Counted from the stretch's first letter, positions 1-12,000 are shown. The stretch is 64,000 bases of DNA from Pirellulales bacterium (GCA_022448345.1 JAKVCB010000007.1:1-64000); one strand, 5' to 3'. Program-made: numbers and translations. Notes: a model not told the origin generated them from the letters alone.

Positions 1-596
1 GGGTCACAACCCTGCAACCGACCGGTTTTAAGAAGCCGTTTCTCTGGTTGAAAAACTGCATTCACCCCGGAAAGTGGCACGACACGCAACTGGCAAGTAA
101 ACGGCTCACGGAATGGTGCTGGTGGGACAAGCACTATCGTGGTGACGATGGCAGTCGTTCTGGACTCGGAAAACAGCAGCGATGGGGAGCGATCAAAATA
201 CCCTTTCCTCTCTTTGCAACCTGCTGTCAATCGTCAAGATTTATGGTGAACCTTGATGACGTAATGGCCCACATCATCTAGCCGATGGGACTGGGGTAAC
301 CAGTCTCCTGATTAGCGACTGCGCAAATTGTGGCCGCATGGTAAACTCTGCGGAAAATTCCCGTCCTCACGACGTTATGGCAATAAACACTTTCCGTTTT
401 GTACGGTATCTGTTTGCACGTGGGCGTCCAACGATGTAACTTTGATTGGCGGACATTGGCTTCGCCCTGGTCGACACTTTTTAAGTCACGCCCATCTTTT
501 CTTTGGATTCTTCGGCAAGTCGACCTACGTATTTTTTGTCGGGAAGTCCTCAGTTGATGCAATTCCCCTGGTCCCCCTACTGCTCGGAGACCCCGC
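1..596. other. No supportable gene
   Basis: One plus-strand frame is open from the window edge to a stop near 281 and could be the tail of a gene that starts outside, but its translation resembles no family I know. A minus-strand frame at 278-673 is equally featureless. I see no RNA gene or repeat here. Confidence 0.4.
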
Positions 597-1085
597 ATGG
601 AAACTGCTGTCGTTCGTTCGCGCGCTAAAGATGTACATGAACCTCGACCATGGAAAGTGAACACACTTACCAATTTTTTTGAACAAATCGCTTCTGACTT
701 TCAAGAGACTTCCCGCGGGAGAACAACAAACGTGAGTCGGCGGCAAACAGACCGCACAGCCCTGCCCTACCTCCTACAGCTAACCCCTCTGGATGCCTAC
801 GGGCTTCCCTTGACTGAGGAGGAATCTGTGGTGGTTGGCCGTGAGTTTTCAACTTGTGGACTCTCTTTCTTTCACACCCAACCGATCCCCAATCGCCGAG
901 CTCAAATCTCACTCAATCACCCCCAGTCGGGTCGATTTACGGTCGAAATTCAAATTCAGCGCTGTCGATTCCACCGACTAGGCTGGTATGAAAGCAATGC
1001 CCGCCTCGTCCGTGCTGTGGAATTCATGCTGCCGGCCAATGGCTACACGACTAACCAAGAGGTCCTTTCAAACCGGACACAATAA
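597..1085 (+). CDS. PilZ-like domain protein
   Basis: Short cytoplasmic protein of 162 residues. Around residue 48 it has an Arg-rich start (RRQTDR) of the RxxxR type, and about 40 residues later EFSTCG, close to the [D/N]xSxxG signature of PilZ domains. Strand-like hydrophobic segments follow. Family knowledge: PilZ domains bind cyclic di-GMP through these two motifs; here the Asp/Asn of the second is Glu, so binding is uncertain. The ATG at 597 has a CGGAGA ribosome site about 6 bases upstream. It stands alone, with a 400-base gap before ftr. The family call is by motif only. Confidence 0.55.
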   Translation: METAVVRSRAKDVHEPRPWKVNTLTNFFEQIASDFQETSRGRTTNVSRRQTDRTALPYLLQLTPLDAYGLPLTEEESVVVGREFSTCGLSFFHTQPIPNRRAQISLNHPQSGRFTVEIQIQRCRFHRLGWYESNARLVRAVEFMLPANGYTTNQEVLSNRTQ

Positions 1086-1499
1086 GCCCTGCTCTTCAGC
1101 CCTCGGGCCTGTCTAGGTGCAGTCCTGTTCGATCTGTACTTTCTGCCTGGTATCCCATCAGCTGCTTGGTGTCACACGACCCACAGGTCCATGGTCAGAA
1201 AACCACGGCCAGAGTAGCCACTGCCAGGACCTTTCAGGGGCAAACGAGAATGCTTAAAAAAACTGGAGACTCTATCGACGCATCACCAATGGCACACAAT
1301 CTTCGTCAAACTACCCACACTGTGATCGCAGCACGACTGGAATATGGGTTGTTCATCTGTGTCATTTTTCCAACTGGGTAAAGGGGCACAGTCCCGGAAT
1401 TTTCTGACCCGTTGCACTAATGATAGATAGAACCAGAGCTTCAGGCCTGTTAAACTGGCAGAAGGTTTTTCATCTTCCTGAACAATAATAAGCTCAAAT
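1086..1499. other. Intergenic gap upstream of ftr
   Basis: About 410 bases without a convincing gene. Short frames on both strands (1166-1381 plus, 1283-1561 minus) have no recognisable domains. It probably contains the ftr promoter, but I could not identify clear boxes. Confidence 0.4.
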
Positions 1500-2387
1500 A
1501 TGCAGATCGGCCAGACAACCATCCTCGACACCTTTGCCGAGGCCTTCGACATGCGATACACCCGTCTGGTGGTAACTGCCAGTGAAGATTACTGGCTGGA
1601 CATAGCACTCCGGGAAGCAACTGGCTACAGCACTTCGGTGATTGCATGCGATGCTGAGACAGGGGTCTCACAGTCCATAAAACCGGAGTCGACACCAGAC
1701 GGTCGGTGTGGCGCAGCACTCTTAATGTTTGGATTTTCGACTGCAGCCATCATGAAAGCAGTCGTTGGACGCGTCGGCCAATGCATTATGACTTGTCCCA
1801 CCACTGCCTGTTTTAATGGGTTGTCGGACGCAGTTGAGACAATCCCGCTGGGCAAACATCTCCGTTTTTTTGGCGATGGCTACCAAAAGAGCAAAAAAAT
1901 TTCCGCTGATCGCTATTGGCGTATCCCGGTCATGGATGGAGAGTTTCTTGTCGAAGATCAGGCTGGCATCGCCAAAGGGGTCGCGGGAGGGAATATTATC
2001 CTCCAAGCCGAATCACAAGCTACCGGCCTTGCGGCAGCTCGCCGAGCTGCTGAAGCCATCCGTGAAACACCCGGGGTCATCACCCCATTTCCCGGCGGAG
2101 TTGTGCGAAGCGGTAGTAAGGTGGGATCACGTTACAAAGGCCTCAAAGCCTCAACGGCCGACGCCTACTGCCCCACATTGCGCGGCCGCGTGGAATCACA
2201 ACTGCTCACTGACGCACACTGTGCTTATGAAATTGTGATCGATGGAACGGATGAACCCACCGTTGGTCAGGCAATGCGGATCGCTATCGAGGCAGCAGCC
2301 GGCGAAGGAGTGCTGGCCATTGGCGCCGGCAACTACGGTGGCAAACTAGGAAAACATCACTTCCATCTTCGTGAACTCCTGCGATGA
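1500..2387 (+). CDS. ftr: Formylmethanofuran:tetrahydromethanopterin formyltransferase
   Basis: Full-length Ftr (FhcD in methylotrophs), 295 residues, the usual size. It moves the formyl group between H4MPT and methanofuran in C1 oxidation or detoxification in the cytoplasm. Typical blocks are the N-terminal MQIGQTTILDTFAEAF, the central CPTTACFNGL, and the C-terminal GAGNYGGKLGKHHFHLREL. In methylotrophs it works inside the FhcABCD complex; no fhcA, B or C is in this window. Its last codons overlap the start of the next gene (ATGA at 2384), implying coupled translation. Other genes of the same pathway, mtdB and fae, lie 13 kb downstream. Confidence 0.93.
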   Translation: MQIGQTTILDTFAEAFDMRYTRLVVTASEDYWLDIALREATGYSTSVIACDAETGVSQSIKPESTPDGRCGAALLMFGFSTAAIMKAVVGRVGQCIMTCPTTACFNGLSDAVETIPLGKHLRFFGDGYQKSKKISADRYWRIPVMDGEFLVEDQAGIAKGVAGGNIILQAESQATGLAAARRAAEAIRETPGVITPFPGGVVRSGSKVGSRYKGLKASTADAYCPTLRGRVESQLLTDAHCAYEIVIDGTDEPTVGQAMRIAIEAAAGEGVLAIGAGNYGGKLGKHHFHLRELLR

Positions 2388-3592
2388 ACAAGTTTGTCGG
2401 TTTTTTGATTTTGCTCGGTCTTTGGAATAGTCACTCCACGGCAGAGGAATCCATCCTATGGGATGGCAGCAATGGCCGTCCTCTGGCACTGGAGCAATTC
2501 CACCCCAAATCACAGCTGACAACCCCCAACCATCAACCCGACCGGGCTAAATTTCCAGTGGTTGATGTCCACATCCATCCACGACTCCGGTTTCGTAATG
2601 TCCCAGAGCGACTTGACGAATTTGTACAGATCATGGATGAGCAGAATATCGCCCTTTGCGTCAGCCTGGACGGGCAGTTAGATGACCAACTGGAAGAACA
2701 CAAAGACTATCTTTGGAAAAAATATCGTGATCGTTTTTTGATTTTTGCAAACGTCAATTGGCAAGGGAATGGTCGCAAAGACGATCCGGCAACTTGGGAC
2801 TGCCACCGACCAGGCTTTGCAAGGCGGATTGCCACACAACTGGAAGCTGCCAAACAGCAAGGTGCTGTAGGGCTGAAAGTCTTCAAGCAACTTGGACTTG
2901 GTTATAAGAATCCAGATGGGTCGCTCATTGCAATAGACGATGTCCGTTGGGACCCGATCTGGAAAATGTGTGGGCAGATGGGAATGCCGGTCATCATTCA
3001 TACAGCTGACCCTGTTGCCTTCTTCGAGCCCATTGATCAATTTAACGAACGGTGGGAAGAGCTTTCACGACACCCTGAATGGAGCTTTTACGGAGATCAA
3101 TTTCCCAGCCATGCTGAACTGCTGGCGGCGCGCAACCGTGTCATGGCCCGACATCCCGAGACAACATTTATTGGTGCACATGTTGCCAATCATCCGGAGA
3201 ATTTATCGCAAGTGGCCCAGTGGCTTGATACCTATCCAAACCTGGTTGTCGAGATCTCATCCCGCATCGCCGAATTAGGACGCCAACCCTTCACCGCTCG
3301 TCGTTTCTTTATCAAGTACGCCGATCGAATCATGTTTGGTAGTGACGGACCACGTCCTACCGCAAGACTGCTTCCACACTGGCGATTCTTCGAAACTTCC
3401 GACGAATACTTCCTCTACGCGGAAAATCCTTTCCCACCTCAGGGGTTCTGGAGAATCTACGGTCTTGATCTTCCAGACAATGTGTTACGCAAAATCTATC
3501 ATGAAAATGCAGCACGGATCATCCCTGGAGTTCAAGAAAAGCTCGACCTCTACCTGGCCCGACGGAAGCCACACGTTGATTCCCCCGGGTAA
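2384..3592 (+). CDS. Secreted amidohydrolase-family metal hydrolase
   Basis: 402 residues with an N-terminal signal peptide (residues 1-20, hydrophobic core FLILLGLW, cut near STAEE). The mature part is a TIM-barrel amidohydrolase of the amidohydrolase-2 type: metal-binding HxH in VDVHIHPR, a Lys in GLKVFKQLG, His in PVIIHTADP and FIGAHVANHPEN, and the final Asp in IMFGSDGP. All expected ligands are present, so it should be active, probably in the periplasm. The substrate is unknown; relatives are decarboxylases, lactonases and amidases. It overlaps ftr by 4 bases, yet a secreted enzyme has no obvious place in cytoplasmic H4MPT chemistry. Confidence 0.8.
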   Translation: MNKFVGFLILLGLWNSHSTAEESILWDGSNGRPLALEQFHPKSQLTTPNHQPDRAKFPVVDVHIHPRLRFRNVPERLDEFVQIMDEQNIALCVSLDGQLDDQLEEHKDYLWKKYRDRFLIFANVNWQGNGRKDDPATWDCHRPGFARRIATQLEAAKQQGAVGLKVFKQLGLGYKNPDGSLIAIDDVRWDPIWKMCGQMGMPVIIHTADPVAFFEPIDQFNERWEELSRHPEWSFYGDQFPSHAELLAARNRVMARHPETTFIGAHVANHPENLSQVAQWLDTYPNLVVEISSRIAELGRQPFTARRFFIKYADRIMFGSDGPRPTARLLPHWRFFETSDEYFLYAENPFPPQGFWRIYGLDLPDNVLRKIYHENAARIIPGVQEKLDLYLARRKPHVDSPG

Positions 3593-3649
3593 CCGTTGCT
3601 ACACTAAGAGGAGTACCTTGGATAGACTCCCCGAAATGGATCAAGTCAA

Positions 3650-5299
3650 ATGACCGACGCACCCTCTTCAGATCCCGCCGAAACCACTGCCGAAGCAAGT
3701 GCCAAATCGGTGAGTTCAAATCACAAGACATCCGAACCGCGACAACGCCCTAGCGAACGGCTCCAGATCGGGTCTCAACGTCGCGACACCGCAGTTCCCG
3801 CTAAGAGTTTCCAACCTGTTGGTCCTTCAGCTGACCCCGGGAAAGAAAAGGATTCCACTGCCTCACCTTCCAGCGTGACTCTTGAATCCGAGGATCCAAC
3901 TCCCAAGACATCCGAATCAGCGTCTCCTCCTAGCGAGACTAATCCAGTCGATTCGCAAACCCCCGATGAGGTTGCCCCCACGGAGAAACCTCAGTCGACC
4001 ACGTCGCCAGTAAAGATCTCTGGAGAAAAAGGGGCTGAACGCGCCACGAAAAATTTTCCCCCACCGAACGTGCGAGATTCTCTTAGCCCCGAACTTGAGG
4101 CCGAGTACCTTGCGGCGTTGGGTGACCAGTCGCTCAACGACTTGATGGATGGGAGTCATGATGCGATCACATCGGAACTGGCACCAGAGACGCGCATCAC
4201 AGGGCGGGTCTCCAAATTGTATCGCGAAGATATCTTTGTGAATCTTGGTGGCCAAAACCAAGGAATCGTTTCAGTCCGCCAATTCGATGAGCCACCTGAA
4301 GTGGGAACGGAATTAGAGCTGGTAGTTTCCCGCCATAACGCAGACGAAGGTTATTATGAACTGTCGCGCCCCTCGGCTGCGATTCATGTGGGTGACTGGA
4401 GTGAAGTCGAGGAAGGACAAATCCTTGAGGTTGCGATCACTGGAAGCAATAAGGGTGGCCTGGAATGCCAGGTGTCCGGCATTCGCGGATTCATCCCGAT
4501 GGGCCAGATTTCGATGTACCGTGTCGATACACCTGAGGATTTTGTCGGCCAGAAACTACCCTGCGTAGTTACTGAAGCAAATCCGGAACGACGTAATCTT
4601 GTCCTCAGCCATCGAGCCATGATGGAACGTGAACGGGCTGAAAACCGAGAGAAACTGCTCGCTGAATTGGCGCCCGGTCAAATCCATGAGGGCACTGTCC
4701 GCAACTTGCGCGATTTTGGTGCTTTCGTCGACATCGGTGGTATCGACGGGCTGGTTCACATCAGTCAACTGAGCTGGGACCGTGTAAATCACCCCAGTGA
4801 AATCCTCAAGGAAGGTCAGGCTATCAAAGTTCGCGTTGAAAAAGTCGATCGCGAAAGCGGAAAGATCGGCCTTTCCTACCGGGATGCGGGAGCAAATCCG
4901 TGGGATGATGTCGAATCAAAGTACCCGATCGGAAAACGCGTGTTGGGCAAAGTTTCGAAAATCATGGACTTTGGGGCGTTCGTAAAACTGGAACCTGGAA
5001 TCGAAGGACTTGTGCACATATCGGAACTTTCCCATAACCGTGTGCATCGAACCAGCGACATTGTCAGTGAAGGCCAGGAGATGGAAGTCAAGGTGCTCTC
5101 GCTTGATCCGGAACAACAACGGATTTCGCTGTCGCTGCGGGCGCTCATGGAAGCTCCCAGGAAAAAAGGCTCGGAGCAAACCGCGGACGAAGATTTAGGC
5201 CCACCACCCGATCCAAAACTGGCAAAGAAGCAGGTCGGTCAACTTAAAGGAGGCCTGGGAGCCCCTTCCGGAGGTGCACAGTTCGGGCTGAAATGGTAG
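3650..5299 (+). CDS. Four-domain S1 RNA-binding protein (ribosomal protein S1-like)
   Basis: 549 residues. The first ~145 are Ser/Pro/Glu-rich and probably disordered. Four S1 OB-folds follow: about 178-243, 246-324, 340-411 and 422-494. The last two are canonical (DFGAFVDIGGIDGLVHISQL and FGAFVKLEPGIEGLVHISEL); the first two are more divergent. The C-terminus is a Lys/Gly-rich tail. The architecture suits a ribosome- or mRNA-associated S1 protein. Bacterial RpsA usually has four to six S1 domains but not this long acidic N-terminus, so it could be rpsA itself or a paralogue. It starts 57 bases after the amidohydrolase. Confidence 0.8.
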   Translation: MTDAPSSDPAETTAEASAKSVSSNHKTSEPRQRPSERLQIGSQRRDTAVPAKSFQPVGPSADPGKEKDSTASPSSVTLESEDPTPKTSESASPPSETNPVDSQTPDEVAPTEKPQSTTSPVKISGEKGAERATKNFPPPNVRDSLSPELEAEYLAALGDQSLNDLMDGSHDAITSELAPETRITGRVSKLYREDIFVNLGGQNQGIVSVRQFDEPPEVGTELELVVSRHNADEGYYELSRPSAAIHVGDWSEVEEGQILEVAITGSNKGGLECQVSGIRGFIPMGQISMYRVDTPEDFVGQKLPCVVTEANPERRNLVLSHRAMMERERAENREKLLAELAPGQIHEGTVRNLRDFGAFVDIGGIDGLVHISQLSWDRVNHPSEILKEGQAIKVRVEKVDRESGKIGLSYRDAGANPWDDVESKYPIGKRVLGKVSKIMDFGAFVKLEPGIEGLVHISELSHNRVHRTSDIVSEGQEMEVKVLSLDPEQQRISLSLRALMEAPRKKGSEQTADEDLGPPPDPKLAKKQVGQLKGGLGAPSGGAQFGLKW

Positions 5300-5409
5300 C
5301 CCAGGCTTGAAATGGCACGATTGGTGCGCACATCCTCCACGCTACCGGAGGCACACTTTCTACGCCAACTCATGGTGGTCCGCTTTCGGTTGACTCTACT
5401 GGGCCAAAT

Positions 5410-6093
5410 TTAAACGCGGTCTGCTAACTCAAGTGTCGCCCAGCAGCTGGGATCTTCCTGAAAAGGAAAGAGAGAACCGCTTGCAAAAGTCTGCACACCC
5501 AACTCACGGTCCTGTACGGCATAGGTAAAACCAAGCTTCGGTTGCTGTTGGGGATCATAACCACCCAATGCAATCGCTGGCAAAAAAGCCGAAAGCTGAT
5601 AACCGGTCTTGGTAATTCTACTGACAACCTGGAGTTCCCGCGCCCGAATGGGTCGAGCATTCTCACGGGCACGATTAATCAAAAGCTGATCGGCCAATGG
5701 CCCTTCTGCCTGGCGTCCTCCTCCCAAAGGCAGCAATGCAAAACGGTGGCAGAATTTTGTGGCGCGGTGAATATTGTGGGTTGCCCTCGTATCGATCCAA
5801 ACCTGAATGCCGTCACTATCTTCGAGCCTTGACTCGCGACACCAGGGAAGTTGTTTCTTCCCGGTAACCACAACGTGAAATGCCAACCCAGCGCTACTCC
5901 AAGCCATCCGTACGTCGGCAAATCGTGACTCCTGGTATTGAGTTTCTGCATCGAGCTGCGCGAGGTCCATCAAACGATAGGACTCTTCAAGTTCCAGTTG
6001 GGTCGTTCCAACTAGTTCGTTACGGAAAACAGGAATGGAAAAGCGAAATAGATACCTTGGTGCCAGCAATGTATTCGTGGTTGGATTCATCAC
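5410..6093 (-). CDS. CBM9/DOMON-like beta-sandwich protein
   Basis: 227 residues, no signal peptide or membrane segment. The pattern of alternating strands with ADVRMAWSSAGLAFHV, then DSDGIQVWIDTR, and near the end FLPAIALGGYDP and GFTYAVQD matches carbohydrate-binding module 9-like or DOMON-like proteins, in which the DSDxxxVxID segment is the most typical block. Substrate or ligand is unknown. It begins only 6 bases after the stop of the giant uvrA on the same strand, so the two are almost surely cotranscribed. That is an unexpected partner for a DNA-repair protein. Confidence 0.6.
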   Translation of the reverse strand: MMNPTTNTLLAPRYLFRFSIPVFRNELVGTTQLELEESYRLMDLAQLDAETQYQESRFADVRMAWSSAGLAFHVVVTGKKQLPWCRESRLEDSDGIQVWIDTRATHNIHRATKFCHRFALLPLGGGRQAEGPLADQLLINRARENARPIRARELQVVSRITKTGYQLSAFLPAIALGGYDPQQQPKLGFTYAVQDRELGVQTFASGSLFPFQEDPSCWATLELADRV

Positions 6094-6099
6094 AAATTC

Positions 6100-9000
6100 C
6101 TAGGTCGACTGTGGTACGACCGCTCCCCGCACAATTTCCAAGTGTTCTTTCAGAAAATCTGCCATATCACCCAAATCAAGATCTTCTGCAGTAATGAAGC
6201 GGAACTTGATCCTGTCAAGATGGTCGCCGTTGTTCAGCAGCGAGCGTTCACTCCCGATCTCCACGATGCGTCCTAGCGCAAACGCGTTCTGAGGACCATT
6301 CAATACAAGATCGACCGCGGCCAAACGTTTTGTGTAGATGCTTGCCCACGGTTCTCGTTGTTCCGGGACCATCAAGTGTACTACTTCCTGGTTGTTCCAA
6401 AGGAACTGACCTGCCGGGGCTTCTTCCGACAAAATCTCCAGAAGGTCTTCAAGGACTTCGATCGCCCAGGCTGGCTTTTTCCCGGGAGGAAAACCCTTGC
6501 GCGCAAGATGCCATTTTTGCCCCAATACTTTCCAAGGCATGACATCTTCAGGACTTTTCTTCACGCGACCCGTAAATTTTTCAAAACCTGCAATGGCCCG
6601 CTGGAGAAATGACCAGAATTGTGGGGTGTTGATCTCTTCCCACGAGTGGGCGTCGACCTGTACTTCTTGCCATGGGCCACGGAGATTTTTGCACTTGATA
6701 CGAGGACCATTCCCGTAAGCTTCCACCTCGTGCAGATCGTTGAGCGGGACCAGCCCGAGATCGGCTACTAGTTCTTCGCGTTGAAAAGTCTTCTTCGCAG
6801 TCCGAAACTTGAGCTTTAGCAACCACGGTTCCCCTGTAATCGCATGGAAAAACCATCCATCACTTTTCTTGGGAGCGGTGATTTCCACGACAGTCCTTGA
6901 ATTCCAATTCGTGGCTCTAAATTCACCCAATTGGTGGATTCGAGATTCAATCTCTGCCAGGATTCGGCCATCCCAATGGCACGGCTGCCCGTCCCGGGCA
7001 ACGCGATCCCGGGTATGCCAGCGGTGTCCATCGATCTCCCAGGGCATCTTAATGTCACGTCCCAGTTCCGTGATTTCAAGTTCTCCCGGCTGCGGCCTTC
7101 CAGATGATCCAGAGAATGGTTTTCGCTCCTGGTAAGGTCCTGCAGCCAGTATTGGTGCCAATGCGGCTGCGGTGTGCGAACTAGATAGATCGTTGCCGTT
7201 CCCCCTGGTTTTGGCCGACTTCGCTTTGCGGTTTTTCCGCGACGCAGGTCGCTGCTGTGATTGGGTAATGTCTTCTGGAGTCCCGACTGCCACAAGCGAG
7301 CCTCCCTCAGCGCCCGCCTCGGGGCCAAGGTCGATCACCCAATCCGCCGATTTGATGACATCGAGATTGTGTTCGATGACAATGACCGTGTTGCCTTGAT
7401 CGACCAACCGGTTGAGCACGTCCAATAGTTTGACGAGGTCCTCAAAGTGAAGACCTGTCGTGGGTTCATCCAGAATATAGAGCGTTCGCCCTGTATCGGG
7501 GCGGGCCAGTTCTGCCGCCAGTTTTACCCGCTGAGCTTCGCCTCCTGACAGGGTCGGCGCGCTTTGTCCAAGTGTCAGATAACCCAAGCCAACGTCGCAC
7601 AGTGTCTGCAGAATATGCCGAATTCTGGAAAAATCGTCAAATAACCCAACCGCTTCACAACAAGGCATTGCCAACACATCTGCAATACTCTGGCCGTGGT
7701 AGCGAACCGCGAGTGTGTCGGGATTGTACCGCTGACCTTTGCAGGTTTCACATTGAACCCATACATCAGGCAGGAAATGCATTTCAATGCATACTTCGCC
7801 AGCTCCCTGACATTCGTCACACCGCCCTCCGGCAACGTTAAAACTAAACCGACGGGCCGTAAACCCGCGCAGCTTGGCCTCGGGAAGTTGCGCAAACAAT
7901 TGTCGAATATGCTCAAAGACACCGGTATAGGTCGCCGGATTCGATGTAGGTGTATTGCCAAGTGGCTGCTGGTCAACTCGAATAACCTTGTTGATATTTT
8001 TAATTCCACGGATCTTGTCATGGACACCCGGTGAAGTACCAGCCCGGTGCAAAACGCGGGCAAGCTGATTGTAAAGAATGTTGTTGATCAGGGAACTTTT
8101 ACCACTGCCACTTACACCGGTAACAGCCGTCAAGGTACCCAATGGAATCTCGACGTCGATCTTCTTGAGATTATGTTGCGCCGCTCCCACAATTTCTATC
8201 GAGGCTTGATTACGAGGTCGACGGTTTTGGGGAATAGGAATCGATTTTTTCCCGGTGAGATACTGGCCTGTCAAGCTCTTGCGACGCTGTCCAACCTCCT
8301 CAGGTGTACCACGCGCCACAATGTGCCCACCCAGACGCCCCGCGCCGGGGCCAAAATCGAACAACTGGTCGGCACTAGCAACGACATCCCGGTCATGCTC
8401 CACCACAAGCAAAGTATTGCCCAAGTCACGAAGTTTACCGAGTGCTGCAACAAGTCGTCCGTTATCCCTGGGATGAAGTCCGATGGTTGGCTCGTCAAGC
8501 ACATACAATACTCCACACAACCCGCTTCCAACTTGGCTTGCAAGGCGGATTCGTTGCAATTCGCCACCCGAAAGCGTTGGCGCTGACCGACCGACCGTGA
8601 GATAATCCAAACCAACATCGACGAGGAACGTCAGGCGATTCTTGATTTCCCGAACCAGTTCGCCAGCCACTTTACGTTCGTTTGGCTTGAGCCGCCATTT
8701 GCTGACCACGTCGAGCAATTCACCAAGCGGAACCCGGCAATAATCATCCATGGTCTGCTTGCGGAAACGAACCGCGGCCGCATCATCTCGCAAGCGGCTC
8801 CCCCCACATTCACTGCAATCGACTTCATCGACAAGATGCTCCAGTTGACTTCGAAATCGCGGAGATAACCGCGAGGCTTCTTCCAAGGCTGGATACAGCC
8901 CCTTGAATTGAAACCGAAAAGGGGGAAATTGGGGCGACTCCTGCTGACTCGAAGCATTTTTCTTGTTGCCACCTCGCTTGCCACTACCGCTGGCCGTTGG

Positions 9001-12000
9001 AGGCCGAACTTCAATCCACTCGTCGTTGGTACCATGTAGGACCATTCTTCGTTGCCGGGCCGAAAGCCGAGCGTAGGGCGTCTCTATGGGAATGCCTGTG
9101 TGCGTTGACAAAGCAGCCAGCATTGCACGTGATATATCGCGGTTTACGTTTGGCCATGCATAAATTGCTCCATCAGCCAGTGTCATATTGGGATCGCGAA
9201 TCAGCGCGGCCGGATTCGCTCCCCTTTGCGTACCAAGTCCGTCACACGCCTCACACCAACCAAGAGAACTGTTGAAAGAAAAATTGTGTGGCGTGAGTGG
9301 TTCAAAACTTCGCGCACACTGCTCACAGACAAGGTGTTGACTGTGTGTACGAACTCGCCAGCGGGGCTCTGGGACCTCGTCGTCGGAATAGGCAACCCGC
9401 AAAACCCCTTTGCCAAACGCCAGGGTATTTTCAACGCTATCGGCAATTCTCCCGGAAACACTTTTACGGACCACGATACGGTCAACCACCAACTCCACAC
9501 TATGATTTCGCTTTCGGTCAATGCTTGGCATTTCGTCAAGCGAATAGGTATGACCATCGATCCGCACCCGCAGATATCCACTTGTGCGTAACGAGTCCCA
9601 AAGTGTTTCATACTGCTGACCCACTTGTACATCGATGGGTGCCATCACGTAGAGCTTGGTACCCGTCGGCTCGGCAAGAATCTTGTCGACAATTTGATCC
9701 GCTGTTTGGGTACCAATTGGCAAATCGCAGTCGGGACAGTGTGGCTGTCCAAGACGGGCCATCAGAATGCGAAAGTAATCGTAAATCTCCGTGACGGTAC
9801 CCACCGTCGACCGAGGCGAGTGCCCGGCGCTGCGTTGCTCGATAGCAATTGCCGGCGACAATCCGTCGATGTGTTCAAGCTGCGGTTTTTGCATCTGGCC
9901 GACAAATTGACGCGCGTAAGCGCTAAGGCTTTCGACATACCGTCGCTGGCCTTCTGCATAAATAGTATCCATGGCAAGCGAGGTCTTACCCGAGCCGCTA
10001 GGACCACAAAAAACCGTCATTTGGTCGCGTGGCAGTTTTACATTGACATTTTGTAAATTGTGTTGCTGAGCACCCTGAACGGTAATGTGGGTTGCCTGGC
10101 GAACTTTTGGTGTCCTTTTTCGTTTGGCCTTACTTTGACTCACTTTCTGCACGGATGGCAAATCAACTTTTAGTACCGACCTCAACGACCGTCCCGTATA
10201 CGATTTTTCGTTTCGTGCCACGTCTTCCGGTGTCCCGGCAACAACGACCCTTCCACCTTCACGACCACCCTCAGGCCCCATGTCGATGACCCAATCAGCG
10301 GTCTTGATGACGTCAAGATTGTGTTCGACAACCAAAACTGTATTTCCCGCTTTGACAAAGTCATGCAATACATTCAACAGCAACTCAATATCTGCAAAGT
10401 GCAATCCGGTGGTCGGTTCGTCGAGCAAGTAGAGTGTTTTACGAGTCGACTTTTTGACCAACTCCCGCGCCAGCTTGATTCGCTGGGCTTCACCACCCGA
10501 GAGAGTTGGGGAGGGTTGGCCGATTTTTACATAGTCCATGCCCACTGATTGCAGTGTGCTGAGCTTGTGGTGTATCGACGGAATATTCTCAAAATGCTCC
10601 AGGGCCTGCTGAACATCCATTTCCAGGACATCGGCGATACTTCGCTCGCGGTACAACACCTGAAGCGTTTCACGATTAAATCGGTGCCCCTGACAAATTG
10701 GGCAGGCAACCCAAACATCGGCGAGAAAATCCATCTCGATCTTGTTTGCACCATTACCGTCACAGGCTTCGCAGCGACCTCCTTGAACATTGAAGCTGAA
10801 CCGCCCAGGCTTGTACCCACGTCGTTTGGATTCTGGCAGCTGAGCATAGAGGTTGCGGATATCGTCAAAGACCTTGATGTAGGTCGCTGGATTCGATCGC
10901 GGAGTACGTCCAATGGGCGATTGGTCAATTGCGATCAACTTATCAAGGTGCTCAAGCCCCTCAATCCGTTCATGCTCTCCCGGATCACTCTTGCCATTCA
11001 TCAAATCGCGTCGCAGCGCATCAGAGAGAATATCTTGAACAAGCGAGCTTTTGCCCGACCCCGACACACCTGTCACACAGACAAACGCGCCGAGCGGAAT
11101 CTCCACATCGACATTCTTCAAATTATTGTGGCAAGCACCAACGATTCGAAGTGCAACGCTGCCAGGTGTCTTGTCGCTATCAGCCTGATCTTCCGTTGTC
11201 GCCACGATCGTTTTCTGAAACGATTCCCCATCTCTTGTCAGACGCCGTTGCTGGGGAATAGCAATGCACTTGTGTCCGCTTAGGTAAGCGCCGGTCACAC
11301 TCTTTTTCTGATGTGCGATCTCGGCAGCCGTTCCCATTGCCACGACTTCTCCACCCCGAATTCCTGGTCCAGGTCCAAAGTCAACGAGATGGTCAGCTGC
11401 CCTCATCGTCTCTTCATCGTGCTCCACAACCACAACCGTATTGCCCAAATCCCGTAATTGTTGCAGGGTTGCCAGTAGTCGAGCATTGTCACGCGGATGC
11501 AAACCAATGGAGGGTTCATCAAGAATGTACAGCACCCCAACCAAACCACAGCCAATTTGTCCGGCCAAACGAATTCGCTGACTCTCTCCACCCGACAGCG
11601 TCGGTGCCGTACGGCTAAGCGAAAGGTAGTTGAGTCCTACATTGACCAGAAAACCAAACCGTCCCCGAATCTCTTTTAGTGCTTCGGTGGCAATAAACTG
11701 TCGATTTTCATCGAGAACAAGTTCGCCGAAGAAAGCGACCGCATCAGAAACCGGTAGCTCACAAATCTCTGGAAGTGTTTTCTCTGGACAATCCGAAAAT
11801 TCGGGGCTGGCTGAGGTAATGGTGACAGAGCGCGCCTGGGGATTGAGCCTCTGGCCACAACAGTCAGGGCACTCGATCACACTCATATATTTTTCGAGCT
11901 GGCGGATTTTTGCCGTATTGTTGCTCGACCGGTAACGATCCAACAATTCTGGAATAATACCCTCGAAGATGCCGCCATGTTTCTCCGAGGAACGACCAGA

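Noticed and set aside
10549-11283. Long plus-strand frame antisense to uvrA
   Set aside because: Its translation has no domain, and the minus-strand UvrA motifs here are perfect. It is a shadow frame.
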